Numbered from the stretch's first letter, positions 26,372 through 35,536 are shown. The stretch is DNA of 64,000 bases from Aliiroseovarius salicola (GCF_027891095.1 NZ_JAQIIO010000007.1:85056-149055); one strand, 5' to 3'. Translations and numbers: made by a program. The notes: generated by a model from the letters alone, not told the origin.

Positions 26372-27091
26372 TTACTTCACGACAGTTTTGAGGACAGCGC
26401 GGATGCGTTCATCCTCTTTTTCCATGAAGTTCTGGCCCAACTCATAGCTGCGCTGAACTTCGATTATACGGCTGATTTCCTGGATGGGATTGACGTTTGA
26501 ACCTTCGACAAACCCCTGCAAAATGGTCGCGCCTTCCAGCACGGGTTCCGTTCCGCCGGGCGCAGAAAATCGCACACCTTCTTGATGCTTCAAATCATTC
26601 ACATCGGTTGGTAGGAACAAGCCGATCTGCGTAAGTGGTCGCCCATCAGCGGAGAGCGTGCCGTCAACAGCCAGCGAGATGGACTTTGCGTCCGGCGGGG
26701 CGAATATTGGGGCGCCACCTGCATCCAGAAGGCGCAGTCCGTCAGCCGTAACAAGCTCTCCCTCCGAGGAGGGGGTAAAGCTGCCAGCCCGGGTCAACAG
26801 GGGGCCGTCGGCTCCTTCGAGCATAAAGAACCCATCGCCTTCGATAGCGAAATCAAATGTGCCGTTGGTTTGGGTCAGCGCGCCTTGCTGCAGGTCGATC
26901 AGGCGTGCATTGGCCGCTCCCATCGACAAACTGTCATCCCCGGCTGAAAGCTTTTGAATAAATTCTGAGAAGACAATGCCTTCTCGGCGATACCCGCTCG
27001 TCGAGGCGTTCGCTATGTTGTTGGCAACGCTCTGCATTTCACGCATGAGGCCAGATTGGCGGGTGAGGGATGTGTAGCCGATGTTGTCCAT
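26372..27091 (-). CDS. flgF: Proximal rod protein FlgF
   Basis: This 239-residue rod protein shows NIANASTSGYRREGIVFSEF at its N-terminus and ISRIIEVQRSYELGQNFMEK at its C-terminus. The ATG at 27091 follows the fliQ stop by one base (TGACATG). A longer start at 27106 inside fliQ is less likely. It precedes flgG as in most alphaproteobacteria. Confidence 0.92.
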   Translation of the reverse strand: MDNIGYTSLTRQSGLMREMQSVANNIANASTSGYRREGIVFSEFIQKLSAGDDSLSMGAANARLIDLQQGALTQTNGTFDFAIEGDGFFMLEGADGPLLTRAGSFTPSSEGELVTADGLRLLDAGGAPIFAPPDAKSISLAVDGTLSADGRPLTQIGLFLPTDVNDLKHQEGVRFSAPGGTEPVLEGATILQGFVEGSNVNPIQEISRIIEVQRSYELGQNFMEKEDERIRAVLKTVVK

Positions 27092-27092
27092 G

Positions 27093-27362
27093 TCAGCTGC
27101 CCGCAATCAGTGGGATGATTTGGTTCTGGAAAAAGCCGGTCAACGTTTCAGTCATGAAACTCATGGACACCCAGAACACGATGAGAATGGCCGCGAGTTT
27201 GGGCACAAAAGTCAGGGTCATTTCCTGGATCGAAGTTAGCGCCTGAAACAAACCGACAACGACGCCTGCGACCAGTGCAACCGCCAAAATGGGAGTGGAG
27301 ATCAGCACGGCATTCCACAATCCTGCCCGCAAAGTGTCGTAGAAGATCACATCGTTCATCAT
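27093..27362 (-). CDS. fliQ: Flagellar export-gate protein FliQ
   Basis: An 89-residue protein with two membrane spans (about 16-38 and 53-75) and the FliQ phrase FQALTSIQEMTLTFVPKLAA. FliQ forms the export gate with FliP and FliR. These partners and FlhA/FlhB are not next to it here. It overlaps the fliE stop by four bases and is followed by flgF. Confidence 0.94.
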   Translation of the reverse strand: MMNDVIFYDTLRAGLWNAVLISTPILAVALVAGVVVGLFQALTSIQEMTLTFVPKLAAILIVFWVSMSFMTETLTGFFQNQIIPLIAGS

Positions 27363-27649
27363 ACCGGCATCCTCAAAATCTCCTGATATGCCTCGACGAC
27401 TTTGTCGCGAATGGTAACTGCTGTTTCCACGGCCAGTTCCGTCTGCGCCAATGCTTGAACCAATGCGTGCGGATCGGCGTTGCCAGACATGGCAGCCACC
27501 GCAGTTTGTTCACCTTGTTTGACCGCGGCGGCAAAGTCGTTTGCCAAATTGGCGAAACTATCCGCCGCACCTTCCGCCCGCGCCTTTGGCTGCGTGGCTG
27601 GACGGGTGGCGGCGTAGCCTTGAGCCGCGATAGAGGATTTAACATCCAT
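27359..27649 (-). CDS. fliE: Hook-basal body protein FliE
   Basis: The 96-residue protein joins the MS-ring to the rod. NDFAAAVKQGEQTAVAAM and ELAVETAVTIRDKVVEAYQE match the FliE C-terminal domain. It is 11 bases after flgC and overlaps fliQ at its 3' end. Confidence 0.9.
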   Translation of the reverse strand: MDVKSSIAAQGYAATRPATQPKARAEGAADSFANLANDFAAAVKQGEQTAVAAMSGNADPHALVQALAQTELAVETAVTIRDKVVEAYQEILRMPV

Positions 27650-27660
27650 TCTGGAGTCTC

Positions 27661-28053
27661 CTATCTGCGTAGAAGTTCGAGCAGGCCTTTGGACATTTGC
27701 TTGGCCTGATCGAACATTTTGAGGTTCGCCTCATAGCTGCGCTGCGCTTCGCGCGCGTCAGCGATTTCGACCACCAGATTGACGTTCGAGCCGTCGTAGT
27801 AGCCTTTCTCATTTGCCATCGGATGGGACGGATCGTAGATGGCAGGCAAAGTGGTTTGATCGAGTTGCACCCGACCTGTTTCCACCAGCCCAGTGGTGCG
27901 ACCACTTTCAACAATCTCGTTGAAGGAGACCGATTTACGCCGATATCCGGGCGTATCAGCGTTCGCGATGTTTTCGGATACATGGCGCAATCGTGCGGCT
28001 TGGCTTTTCATGCCAGAGGCCGCAGCTGCAACTGAGTTTCTCAGATCACTCAT
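27661..28053 (-). CDS. flgC: Rod protein FlgC
   Basis: A 130-residue rod subunit with RLRHVSENIANADTPGYRRK and EIADAREAQRSYEANLKMFD, the usual FlgC ends. It follows flgB by nine bases. Confidence 0.95.
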   Translation of the reverse strand: MSDLRNSVAAAASGMKSQAARLRHVSENIANADTPGYRRKSVSFNEIVESGRTTGLVETGRVQLDQTTLPAIYDPSHPMANEKGYYDGSNVNLVVEIADAREAQRSYEANLKMFDQAKQMSKGLLELLRR

Positions 28054-28062
28054 GGCGCCCCC

Positions 28063-28458
28063 CTACTTTCGACCGACCGAAGCCCGCATGATGTTCATCG
28101 AGCTTCTGTAGATGGCGAGGGCAAGGTCATGATCGCGCTTCGCTTCTGCGGACGCCATCATTTCCAGTTCCAGAGAGACTGAATTGCCATTCGGTGAAGT
28201 CGCCCCCTTGCGATGCACGACTTCGGCTTGCGAAGTGGTCTTTCCTTCAACAGATGCCAAACTATGGCCAGCACGCGTGGAGCGCATCTTGGTCGTCCGA
28301 CCTGACATGTCATAACTGTTGGAAAAAGTGTCGAGATCCCGGGCGCGGTAGCCCGGTGTATCTGCATTTGCAACATTCTGTGCAATGGTCGACTGACGAG
28401 CTGCGGCATGTTGTGCCAGGCCTTGGCTCATCCGGAAAATATCCAATTTATCGAACAT
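28063..28458 (-). CDS. flgB: Rod protein FlgB
   Basis: From the ATG at 28458 the protein has 131 residues, with QNVANADTPGYRARDLDTF near the N-terminus and MMASAEAKRDHDLALAIYRS at the end. It is the first gene of the nine-gene minus-strand run flgB-flgC-fliE-fliQ-flgF-flgG-flgA-flgH-fliL and shares a promoter region with the divergent fliI. Confidence 0.92.
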   Translation of the reverse strand: MFDKLDIFRMSQGLAQHAAARQSTIAQNVANADTPGYRARDLDTFSNSYDMSGRTTKMRSTRAGHSLASVEGKTTSQAEVVHRKGATSPNGNSVSLELEMMASAEAKRDHDLALAIYRSSMNIMRASVGRK

Positions 28459-28481
28459 CGGGGCTTCTCCCTCGATTGGCT

Positions 28482-28497
28482 TCAACTAAGGCTTAAC
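28482..28497 (+). promoter_or_regulatory. CtrA-like site between flgB and fliI
   Basis: TCAA-N7-TTAAC differs by one base from TTAA-N7-TTAAC. It sits in the 88-base divergent region, placed to act on both flgB and fliI. Confidence 0.55.
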
Positions 28498-28546
28498 CCT
28501 GATTCCTTTAAAAACAGTTTCACGACCCAATAATCAGGAGGACGCC

Positions 28547-29875
28547 ATGAAAACGGTTGGATTTGAGCAGCTCACTGCAGAGGTCTCGGCCGTGCAGCGT
28601 ACGGTCGACATCGGACGTATCGTGGAAATTCATCGCGGAACAATTGAAGTGGCGGGGCTTTCTCACGTGGCTGCACAAAGTGACCTCGTGGAAATTGGAA
28701 CAGCTGATGACATGCGACTGGGAGAAGTTCTAAATCTCAGGTCTGACCATGTGACCATCTTGCCTGACGGGGATGTTGAGGGGTTGCGGATCGGAGAGCG
28801 GGTGGCGCTGCGTGGGGCAGGATCCATTGCGCCCGATGACAGTTGGATCGGGCGGGTTTTGGATCCGTTCGGGCACGCTCTTGATGGTTGTCCTGTGATG
28901 CGCGGCACTCAGCAGCGCTCATTGCGCGGTGTCGCAATCAATCCCACTGAACGCCGGGTTCTCGGAGGGCGCCTGGAAACAGGCCTCACCGTATTCAATA
29001 CCCTTCTTCCGATCGTCCGAGGGCAACGCATTGGGCTATTCGCCGGTTCCGGCGTCGGAAAGTCCACGCTTTTAGCAAAACTCGCCAGGGGGGTGCGGGC
29101 AGATGTTGTGGTGATTGCGCTGATCGGGGAGCGGGGTCGAGAAGTGCGTGAATTCGTGGAGCGCGTCTTGGGGGAAGAAGGTATGAAGCGGTCAGTGGTT
29201 GTGGCGGCCACTTCGGACCAGTCCCCATTGGTACGCCGCCGCGCCGGTTGGGCTGCCATGACAGTGGCTGAGCACTTCCGCGATCAGGGGCGACATGTTT
29301 TGTTTTTGGCCGATAGCGTCACCCGGTTTGCGGAGGCGCACCGCGAAATCGCATTAACCTCTGGAGAAGGAAGTTCATTGCGTGGCTATCCGCCGTCTAC
29401 GGCTCAACAAATCACAACCCTTTGCGAAAGAGCAGGACCGGGAAGTGCTCTGGCCGGCGATATCACCGCCATCTTTTCCGTGTTGGTCGCCGGTTCTGAT
29501 ATGGAGGAACCAGTGGCTGATATTCTGCGTGGAGTGCTTGATGGTCATGTTGTTTTGGATCGCCAGATTGCAGAACGGGGACGATTCCCGGCCATCGACC
29601 TTTTGAGGTCGGTGTCTCGGGCGTTGCCCACCGCAGCAACTGACGCAGAAAACGCTTTGATTTCCGCCGCGCGCCAACGTCTGGGGGCATATGCCAAGTC
29701 TGAAATGATGATTCAGGCTGGATTATACGCTTCGGGCAGTGATCCTGTGGTCGATGCGGCGATCGAATGTTTCCCGAGGCTTGATGCCTTTTTGGCAGGG
29801 GATGAGCATGAAAACACTGCTGCCAGTTTCCGCCACCTTGGCGCCTGCATGCAGCCTGAGGCAGAACAGTCATGA
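28547..29875 (+). CDS. fliI: Flagellum-specific ATPase FliI
   Basis: The 442-residue protein powers flagellar type III export. The Walker A motif GLFAGSGVGKSTLLAK (about 163-178) and Walker B region HVLFLADSVTRFAEAHRE are intact, and the core resembles F1 beta. AGGAGG precedes the ATG. It stands alone on the plus strand, divergent from flgB. fliH and fliJ are not beside it. Confidence 0.95.
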   Translation: MKTVGFEQLTAEVSAVQRTVDIGRIVEIHRGTIEVAGLSHVAAQSDLVEIGTADDMRLGEVLNLRSDHVTILPDGDVEGLRIGERVALRGAGSIAPDDSWIGRVLDPFGHALDGCPVMRGTQQRSLRGVAINPTERRVLGGRLETGLTVFNTLLPIVRGQRIGLFAGSGVGKSTLLAKLARGVRADVVVIALIGERGREVREFVERVLGEEGMKRSVVVAATSDQSPLVRRRAGWAAMTVAEHFRDQGRHVLFLADSVTRFAEAHREIALTSGEGSSLRGYPPSTAQQITTLCERAGPGSALAGDITAIFSVLVAGSDMEEPVADILRGVLDGHVVLDRQIAERGRFPAIDLLRSVSRALPTAATDAENALISAARQRLGAYAKSEMMIQAGLYASGSDPVVDAAIECFPRLDAFLAGDEHENTAASFRHLGACMQPEAEQS

Positions 29876-29976
29876 TACTCGATGGAAAGAGGCTCCATCT
29901 ATTTTGAGTATGTAGGATTGTAGTTGTGAGGCACGTATATGGGAGTAATTTTCACCCAACTTTGCTCGCTGTATGG

Positions 29977-30771
29977 TTAAGCCCTCTGTAGCAAGGTCAA
30001 TGCAATTGTAGCGCTCGACATGCCGGCATTGCCCAGCGCGGTCTGAGAGCGGATGAGGAACAACCGATTAAGTTCTTCCATCTTATCCGGGTCTGAAAAC
30101 TGATCAATCTTTTCGCTGCCGAAGTAGGTTTCTGTTTTGTCTTTCAACATCGTAAGCTGCTGGTCGATGTCGAGTGTCCCAATGCTGCTGGGAAGTCCAA
30201 GCGCAGTTTCAAAAACCTTCCGCAAAGGGGGATTTCCCATGATTGAGAACCACTTACCGTCATCAGAGATTGACTTGCTCAAGACCCCCCCCAGATCTCG
30301 CTCCAAAGACAGGCTTAGCCTCATTTCTTCGCTTTGATCTCCGACCGCAACTTCAAATTGTCGCTCAAGGTAGGCGTCGGTGGTTTTTTCACCGAAAGTC
30401 GAGATTTTGGTGCCTGGGATGCCGAGGTCTCCGAACCCAAAGTCCTTTGCCATTTCATAGTAGCGTTTGTCCGAGAGTTTATTGGCGAGATCACCACTGT
30501 CGAAGGTGCCATCTTCCAGCACCTTCTTGATGTAGAACTTATTGCCGATATCCGCATCAAGCCCATAGGCACCCAAAGCCACCTTCAAAAGTCGGAAATC
30601 ATCAACCAACTCTTCTGCCGAGCTCACGTCACTTATTCTTTCATTGAAATAGGCAACGTCTCGCTGCATTTCAGCAGTCGAATTAAAGGCCTCCTTCTGG
30701 GCGTCTTGTGTGCGTTGCAGAAAAGCCCAACCAGCCAGGCCACCAGTTGGGACTATTGGTCGGAAACTCAT
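29977..30771 (-). CDS. DUF1217 flagellar-associated protein
   Basis: This 264-residue protein belongs to DUF1217, common in flagellar clusters of Rhodobacterales. Typical phrases are ALGAYGLDADIGNKFYIKKV and YYEMAKDFGFGDLG, with LTMLKDKTETYFGS later. The function is not known to me; proposals link it to hook or basal-body assembly. The ATG at 30771 overlaps the flbT stop, so the two are coupled. An upstream start at 30825 would add residues without likeness. Confidence 0.8.
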   Translation of the reverse strand: MSFRPIVPTGGLAGWAFLQRTQDAQKEAFNSTAEMQRDVAYFNERISDVSSAEELVDDFRLLKVALGAYGLDADIGNKFYIKKVLEDGTFDSGDLANKLSDKRYYEMAKDFGFGDLGIPGTKISTFGEKTTDAYLERQFEVAVGDQSEEMRLSLSLERDLGGVLSKSISDDGKWFSIMGNPPLRKVFETALGLPSSIGTLDIDQQLTMLKDKTETYFGSEKIDQFSDPDKMEELNRLFLIRSQTALGNAGMSSATIALTLLQRA

Positions 30772-31172
30772 GCCAGTGTCGCGGCCAGCAACCGCTCTTC
30801 CCGAGGCAGCAATGCCCGCAGGCATTTCAGAGCCTGATAAAACTGTTCCCGTGTCACCGCTTCAGTTGCGCGGGTTAATTGATCGCGGCTGTCGTGATCA
30901 GTAAGGACCTGGCTGAGTTGCTCGATTCCACGCAAAAGCTGCATATGTGCATCCTTCTGATCTACGTCTCCAGATAAGACAAGCTGGGCGATATAGCACA
31001 CACGACGAACCGGAGTATTCACCTCTTCCGGGTGGATGGCGTCCCGAAGTCTAAGGATGTTTGCGTTTGGTGTGACGATGGAAAGCCGAGAGCGTCGGTC
31101 ACCATTTTCGATGACAGCACCATTGATGAGGACGCGTTCTTTGGGGCTTAGTTTTAATACAAGACCACTCAT
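30768..31172 (-). CDS. flbT: Flagellin translation regulator FlbT
   Basis: The 134-residue protein resembles FlbT, which in Caulobacter binds flagellin mRNA and limits its translation. SPKERVLINGAVIENGDRRS and RVCYIAQLVLSGD are the family segments. It overlaps flaF by four bases and DUF1217 by four. Its place just below flagellin supports the role. Confidence 0.93.
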   Translation of the reverse strand: MSGLVLKLSPKERVLINGAVIENGDRRSRLSIVTPNANILRLRDAIHPEEVNTPVRRVCYIAQLVLSGDVDQKDAHMQLLRGIEQLSQVLTDHDSRDQLTRATEAVTREQFYQALKCLRALLPREERLLAATLA

Positions 31173-31546
31173 GCCGCGTCCGCCGTTTGTCTCAGCCCAC
31201 GCATGATTGTGGTATTGATCTCAATGAGGGCATCGGGACTCGCACCACGTGTAAGAACTTTTCGGCTGAAGTCCGAGGTGAATTCAGCGAGAAAAAAAAT
31301 GCGGGCGCGCAATTCTTCTGGAAGTCCATTTTCGCTTATTGCGACATCTGCGGCGAGCATTGTCCAGAGTCGCCGGTTTTCGTGGATGGCATGGGTTAGC
31401 AAACCAAATCCGGAATTTCCTTTGGCCGCGGCGGACTTCATTTTCTGGGTGATGCGAGCGAAGGCTTCGTATTCGACGCCGCGTGGAGTGCGCACTGCGG
31501 TATTTGACGCCGCATAGGCCGTTTTGGCCAAGTTCATAGCGTTCAC
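31169..31546 (-). CDS. flaF: Flagellin regulator FlaF
   Basis: A 125-residue protein matching FlaF (EYEAFARITQKMKSAA and LLTHAIHENRRLWTMLAADV). In Caulobacter FlaF acts with FlbT to balance flagellin production. The start is GTG at 31546, seven bases after GGAAGG; an ATG three codons later is possible. Confidence 0.92.
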   Translation of the reverse strand: MNAMNLAKTAYAASNTAVRTPRGVEYEAFARITQKMKSAAAKGNSGFGLLTHAIHENRRLWTMLAADVAISENGLPEELRARIFFLAEFTSDFSRKVLTRGASPDALIEINTTIMRGLRQTADAA

Positions 31547-31591
31547 GGGTTTTCCTTCCGATAAACGTTGAATTTAGGGGTGAGGGGGACG

Positions 31592-31612
31592 GGGGCACCA
31601 TTTTGGTGCCCC
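31592..31612. other. Stem-loop after the flagellin gene
   Basis: GGGGCACCA and TGGTGCCCC pair perfectly around a TTT loop, 11 bases past the flagellin stop on the minus strand. No T run follows, so it more likely stabilises the flagellin mRNA or partly ends it before flaF. Confidence 0.6.
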
Positions 31613-31623
31613 ACATCAAATCC

Positions 31624-32961
31624 TTAACGGAACAGCGACAGGATATTCTGCGGCGCCTGATTGGCGATCGACAAAGATTGCGTGCCGAGCTGTTGCTGAA
31701 CTTGTAATGCCTGCAATCGGGCAGAGACTTCTTCCATGTCGGCATCCACCATTGCACCGATACCTGATTTCAGAGAATCGGACAGTTTCGAGATGAAATC
31801 GCTTTGAGTTTCGATGCGACCTTGCGCTGAACCAAAAGAGGCGGCGGCATCAATTGACTGGTCGATCAGACCTTCGATCGTAGCGAGGGCCCCGGTTGCA
31901 CCAGAATCGCTGGTTACATCAACATTTTGCAGGGCTCCCAGACCGCCAGAGGCAGCAGATGAGCCGGCGGTGCCACCGGTCTGTGCCCGTAGGCCAACTT
32001 TGATACTTGTTGCGTCGCCGCCTGCGGCATTAGAGATGGTGAATTGGTTTGCGTTCGAACCTGTACCTTGCGTGACGGTATAGCCTTCACCTGAACCGGT
32101 CGCCGCTCCAAAGAAAGCGTTGATCTGGTCGGTCAAGGCCTTCGCGACTTCTGCTGTACCATCAGTGGAACTGGCAACATATTCAAAGGTCCGCTGACCT
32201 AAAGTCGATCCGCCACCATTCACGTTCACATTCACATCATCGAGGATGATCTGGTAACTGTTCCCTTCGGCCACAGTGCCGATGGTGATGGTTTCGCTGC
32301 CTCCATCTGCGATGGTTGTGGTTGGGCTGGCAGGATCAAATGCAGTGTCATCGTGTACAACAGTTCCTGATGTCGCAGAAATCAGACCTGCCGCAGCTGT
32401 CGCATCCGCAAGGTCGGTGTCACCAAAAGCCTGAGCCGCGACGGGTGTGGTGGTCGACAGGTTTTGACGGTCAACGCTGATATGAGCCGCGACGACGTTC
32501 CCATTTGAATCTCGATCAAGCGACGAGAGAACATTCATCGCGTCGGTACTTGACCCATCAATCAGGTTGAGGCCGTTGAACTGCGCGGCGCTAACAACCG
32601 ATCCAATCTGATCGCGCAAGGCAACGATGTCGGTTTGGAGCTTGGCGCGGTCAACGTTTTCTTCCTGCGCGGCAACAATTTTACCTTTCATTTCGGTCAA
32701 CAGGTCGGTCACTGTTTCGGATGCGTTCCGAGCGACAGCGATAGTGGATTCACCCAACGAGAGTGATTCTGAAATCGCCTTGAAGCCTTTGACATCCGAA
32801 TCCATGACTTTCGAAATTGCCCATACTGCCGAGTTATCTTTGGCGGTTGCAACTTTCTTACCTGTCGAAATCTGATTCTGGGTGTCGAGCATGTTCGAGT
32901 TGATCGACTTCAGCGTCTGCAACGCGACCATAGCGCCATTGTTTGTCAAAATGCTGGACAT
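31624..32961 (-). CDS. fliC: Flagellin
   Basis: This 445-residue filament protein has conserved D0/D1 ends: NNGAMVALQTLKSINSNMLD and NQISTGKKVATAKDNSAVWA at the N-terminus, QSDFISKLSDSLKSGIGAMV and QSLSIANQAPQNILSLFR at the C-terminus. The middle (about 160-350) is a glycine, serine and threonine-rich variable surface domain. AGGAAA precedes the ATG. A 218-base gap lies upstream without an obvious sigma-28 or TTAA-type site. It is followed by flaF and flbT, which control its amount. Confidence 0.96.
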   Translation of the reverse strand: MSSILTNNGAMVALQTLKSINSNMLDTQNQISTGKKVATAKDNSAVWAISKVMDSDVKGFKAISESLSLGESTIAVARNASETVTDLLTEMKGKIVAAQEENVDRAKLQTDIVALRDQIGSVVSAAQFNGLNLIDGSSTDAMNVLSSLDRDSNGNVVAAHISVDRQNLSTTTPVAAQAFGDTDLADATAAAGLISATSGTVVHDDTAFDPASPTTTIADGGSETITIGTVAEGNSYQIILDDVNVNVNGGGSTLGQRTFEYVASSTDGTAEVAKALTDQINAFFGAATGSGEGYTVTQGTGSNANQFTISNAAGGDATSIKVGLRAQTGGTAGSSAASGGLGALQNVDVTSDSGATGALATIEGLIDQSIDAAASFGSAQGRIETQSDFISKLSDSLKSGIGAMVDADMEEVSARLQALQVQQQLGTQSLSIANQAPQNILSLFR

Positions 32962-33179
32962 GAGAATTTTCCTTTAGTTTGTCGGCGCTTTACACCGGAA
33001 TTTTTCGAGGCTCACCCGGGTGGGCGAGAAAAAGAGCTATTCTCAACTCTGCGGAAAATCGGGTTGTCCCTTCCGCGCCACCCCCTCTGGAATGCGCATT
33101 CAGATGACGCGGAAAAACTGAAGGAAATCTGAATCTGTCTGGAGTGATATAGATAGGATTTGAATCAACAGTCGTTCGA

Positions 33180-33533
33180 TCATGCGCGCTTTTCAAAGCT
33201 GGTGGTTCGATGCGAAAGATCATGACTTTGTCCACCAGCATCGTAGGTGCGCAACTGGGATTTTTGATTGCGCAGCGCCTCCAGACGACGCGATGCTGTC
33301 CGGATCCCTTCGCCGGCGGCAATCAACATCGATTGATTGCGAGTGATCTTTTTTACAAGAACTTTCAGATGCTTGGTATCCTGCTTGGTAGTGGGGAGCA
33401 GGCGCATCAATCGCTCCTTTTCCGGTGCGAGGCTTGTCAGAATACCAATCTCGCCGCTCAAAAGGTATTGTCGTTCAAGATCCAGTAGAGTGTTCAATGC
33501 GGTTGCGGCATCGGAATGTTTATAGATTGCCAT
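33180..33533 (-). CDS. FlgN-like flagellar chaperone candidate
   Basis: The 117-residue protein is mostly helical, with a leucine-rich N-terminal half (ALNTLLDLERQYLLSGEIG) and a basic C-terminus. Size, composition and place upstream of flagellin fit FlgN, the chaperone of FlgK and FlgL. The family likeness is weak, so this is a context-based call. It overlaps the upstream rod-binding gene by 14 bases. Confidence 0.6.
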   Translation of the reverse strand: MAIYKHSDAATALNTLLDLERQYLLSGEIGILTSLAPEKERLMRLLPTTKQDTKHLKVLVKKITRNQSMLIAAGEGIRTASRRLEALRNQKSQLRTYDAGGQSHDLSHRTTSFEKRA

Positions 33534-33834
33534 TAGACCTCTCTTTCAACGCCTCAAAGAGCGATTCAGCCAACCCGATCCCTCCGGCATTCACCATTTC
33601 CTTTGCCTGCGCCTGCACAAGAAATGAGCTGAACTGGTCCTCGCCCGCACCGCCGCCAAAACTTTCGCGGGACTTTCCAACCCCGGCGACCTTCAACATT
33701 TCTGCGAGGAATGTAGCCTCGAGATTTTTAGCCGCTTGTCGTAGTGCGTCTTCCTGATGTTGGGCTTTCTGGGGGCTGTCCGGCACGTTTGCCTTGCTGC
33801 GAAGCGGTCCGAATTGTGGAAGCGACGGGTCCAT
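33520..33834 (-). CDS. Rod-binding protein (FlgJ N-terminal domain / CheL-like)
   Basis: A 104-residue protein equal to the rod-binding half of FlgJ: NLEATFLAEMLKVAGVG and GAGEDQFSSFLVQAQAKEMV are the family phrases. It lacks the muramidase domain of enterobacterial FlgJ, as is usual in alphaproteobacteria where it is called CheL. It caps rod growth. It is the first gene of its minus-strand run, divergent from fliK. Confidence 0.85.
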   Translation of the reverse strand: MDPSLPQFGPLRSKANVPDSPQKAQHQEDALRQAAKNLEATFLAEMLKVAGVGKSRESFGGGAGEDQFSSFLVQAQAKEMVNAGGIGLAESLFEALKERSNGNL

Positions 33835-33883
33835 TTATGGTCCTTTCAAATGCAATCTATTTTCTCGACTATCGTGTCGAGCG

Positions 33884-33899
33884 GTAAAGATCCGGTAAC
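33884..33899 (+). promoter_or_regulatory. Weak CtrA-like site between flgJ-like gene and fliK
   Basis: GTAA-N7-GTAAC has the CtrA spacing but two mismatches to TTAA-N7-TTAAC. It lies in the divergent region 53 bases before fliK. It could be chance. Confidence 0.3.
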
Positions 33900-33951
33900 C
33901 AACTGCTGCCATAGTCGCCTTCAACGGAGTCAGAACACCCGGAAGGTAAAT

Positions 33952-35529
33952 ATGCAGCTTGGACCACATTTCCCCTTGCTTGTAAGCGCGGAAGAAACGC
34001 CGACATTAGATCGGACATCTGAAAGTACTGTCGAGGTGTTTGCTAGTTTTGAAGCCTTGATGCAGCCCTTACCAAAGGGTCATATCGCCAGTGCAGGAAT
34101 AGAAAAGGCTCCCGATATTACGAACCAGGAAGGAACGCCTCCTGTGCCCGATGGCCTCTTTGAAGTCGGAGAGGGGATGGGAAGTGACAATAATATCGGA
34201 TTAACAGGTGTGGAAACCGGCCTGAATATTCAGCTCGAGAAGATATCATCTATCAAAGATTTTTCTACGCTGATCCCGCCAAATAATGCTGGGTCGCCAA
34301 GGCAATTGGCAGACATTGAAATTGAAGCTGCACTGAAACCAGTGACAACGGGGTCTGAAGCGAAACCCAATCCAAATATCACACCAAATGAAATGAATGC
34401 CTCCGGTGCGATTGTGCCAAGTCATGAGGTCGCGCGTCGACAGCCAGAGGCGCCCTCAGTGAAACCGGCATACAATGATCTATCGGCAAATCTGTCAGGT
34501 GAAATTAATCACCGTCACGGTGAAACCGCTGGGCAACCATCACGATCAGGAGAGGCATTAGGTCAAGGCAAGGGATTACGACCCGTCGGGATCCAACCGG
34601 CAACAGAAGCTCCAGATCTGCACAAAATCTCTTTCCCCTCAAGCCTGATGGCTTTGGGCGACCTGGGTGGACGGTACTCTGACCCGAGCCTGACTGGGGC
34701 AAAAATCACCGATATGATCAATCCCTCCGATGCAGAGGCAACCGCTAGCCCCGTCAACTCGCAAAAACCAATTTTCCCCCAAACCGATGGACCAGATGTA
34801 CCAAAGACGGACCAATGGTCTGTCAGCAGGGGTATCACAAAAGAAACGAGACGTGACGGTGCCGCGGCCCAGACTCCGGTTCAGGTGGCCGGAGATGTCG
34901 GGACGATAAAAGGAACAGGAGACTATTTACCGCTAGGCATCCCGATGATCTCAGCAATAGGGACAGAAAGCGGTGGGATTATGACACCAAACCCGTTGTC
35001 GGCGAGCGAAGCATCGCAAGCGGTTGACGCCTCGGTCGAGCTGATTTCCCCTGAGTTCAGCACCGCTGATTTCCGGTCCGCTCGAGCTGATATCCTTGGG
35101 AGCTTGCGCACAGAGTTGCCGCGCCATATCGCGCTACAGCTCGTTGAAGTGGCGAAATCGATGCCGGACCGTCCGGTTGAACTCACTCTCACTCCTGAGG
35201 AACTTGGACGTCTGCGGCTGACCTTCTCTGGGGACCTTTCGGCTATGGCAGTCACTGTTAATGTCGAACGTCCCGAAACGCTGGAACTTATGAAACGCCA
35301 TATCGAGATATTGGCGCAGGAAATGCGTGAAATTGGCTATGAAGGCGTGTCCTTCTCTTTTGAGCAGTCGGGTGCGGGGGCACATGGCGGTGGGTCTGCG
35401 CAGGATGGGTCATCAAAAAATGACCCCCAATCTGGTGCCCATGACGCCCCGGGTATTGTCTCCGATGCCCCGAGCTTACTTCAAATGAACCTGTCGAACG
35501 CCATTGAAGGCATCGATATCAGATTGTGA
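33952..35529 (+). CDS. fliK: Hook-length control protein FliK
   Basis: The 525-residue protein measures hook length. The long N-terminal part is low in conserved sequence and rich in proline, serine and glutamate. The C-terminal Flg_hook domain (about 385-470) shows VELTLTPEELGRLRLTFSGD and PETLELMKRHIEILAQEMRE. The ATG at 33952 follows GGAAGG and gives the right start; an earlier in-frame ATG at 33757 would overlap the divergent gene. flgD follows seven bases after the stop. Confidence 0.9.
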   Translation: MQLGPHFPLLVSAEETPTLDRTSESTVEVFASFEALMQPLPKGHIASAGIEKAPDITNQEGTPPVPDGLFEVGEGMGSDNNIGLTGVETGLNIQLEKISSIKDFSTLIPPNNAGSPRQLADIEIEAALKPVTTGSEAKPNPNITPNEMNASGAIVPSHEVARRQPEAPSVKPAYNDLSANLSGEINHRHGETAGQPSRSGEALGQGKGLRPVGIQPATEAPDLHKISFPSSLMALGDLGGRYSDPSLTGAKITDMINPSDAEATASPVNSQKPIFPQTDGPDVPKTDQWSVSRGITKETRRDGAAAQTPVQVAGDVGTIKGTGDYLPLGIPMISAIGTESGGIMTPNPLSASEASQAVDASVELISPEFSTADFRSARADILGSLRTELPRHIALQLVEVAKSMPDRPVELTLTPEELGRLRLTFSGDLSAMAVTVNVERPETLELMKRHIEILAQEMREIGYEGVSFSFEQSGAGAHGGGSAQDGSSKNDPQSGAHDAPGIVSDAPSLLQMNLSNAIEGIDIRL

Positions 35530-35536
35530 GGACCCA

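Noticed and set aside
31592..31612. Strong intrinsic terminator after flagellin
   Set aside because: The stem is perfect but lacks a T run on the minus strand, so it is listed only as a stem-loop.
32962..33179. Sigma-28, sigma-54 or CtrA promoter for flagellin
   Set aside because: No TTAA pair, GG-N10-GC or convincing sigma-28 boxes were found in the upstream gap.
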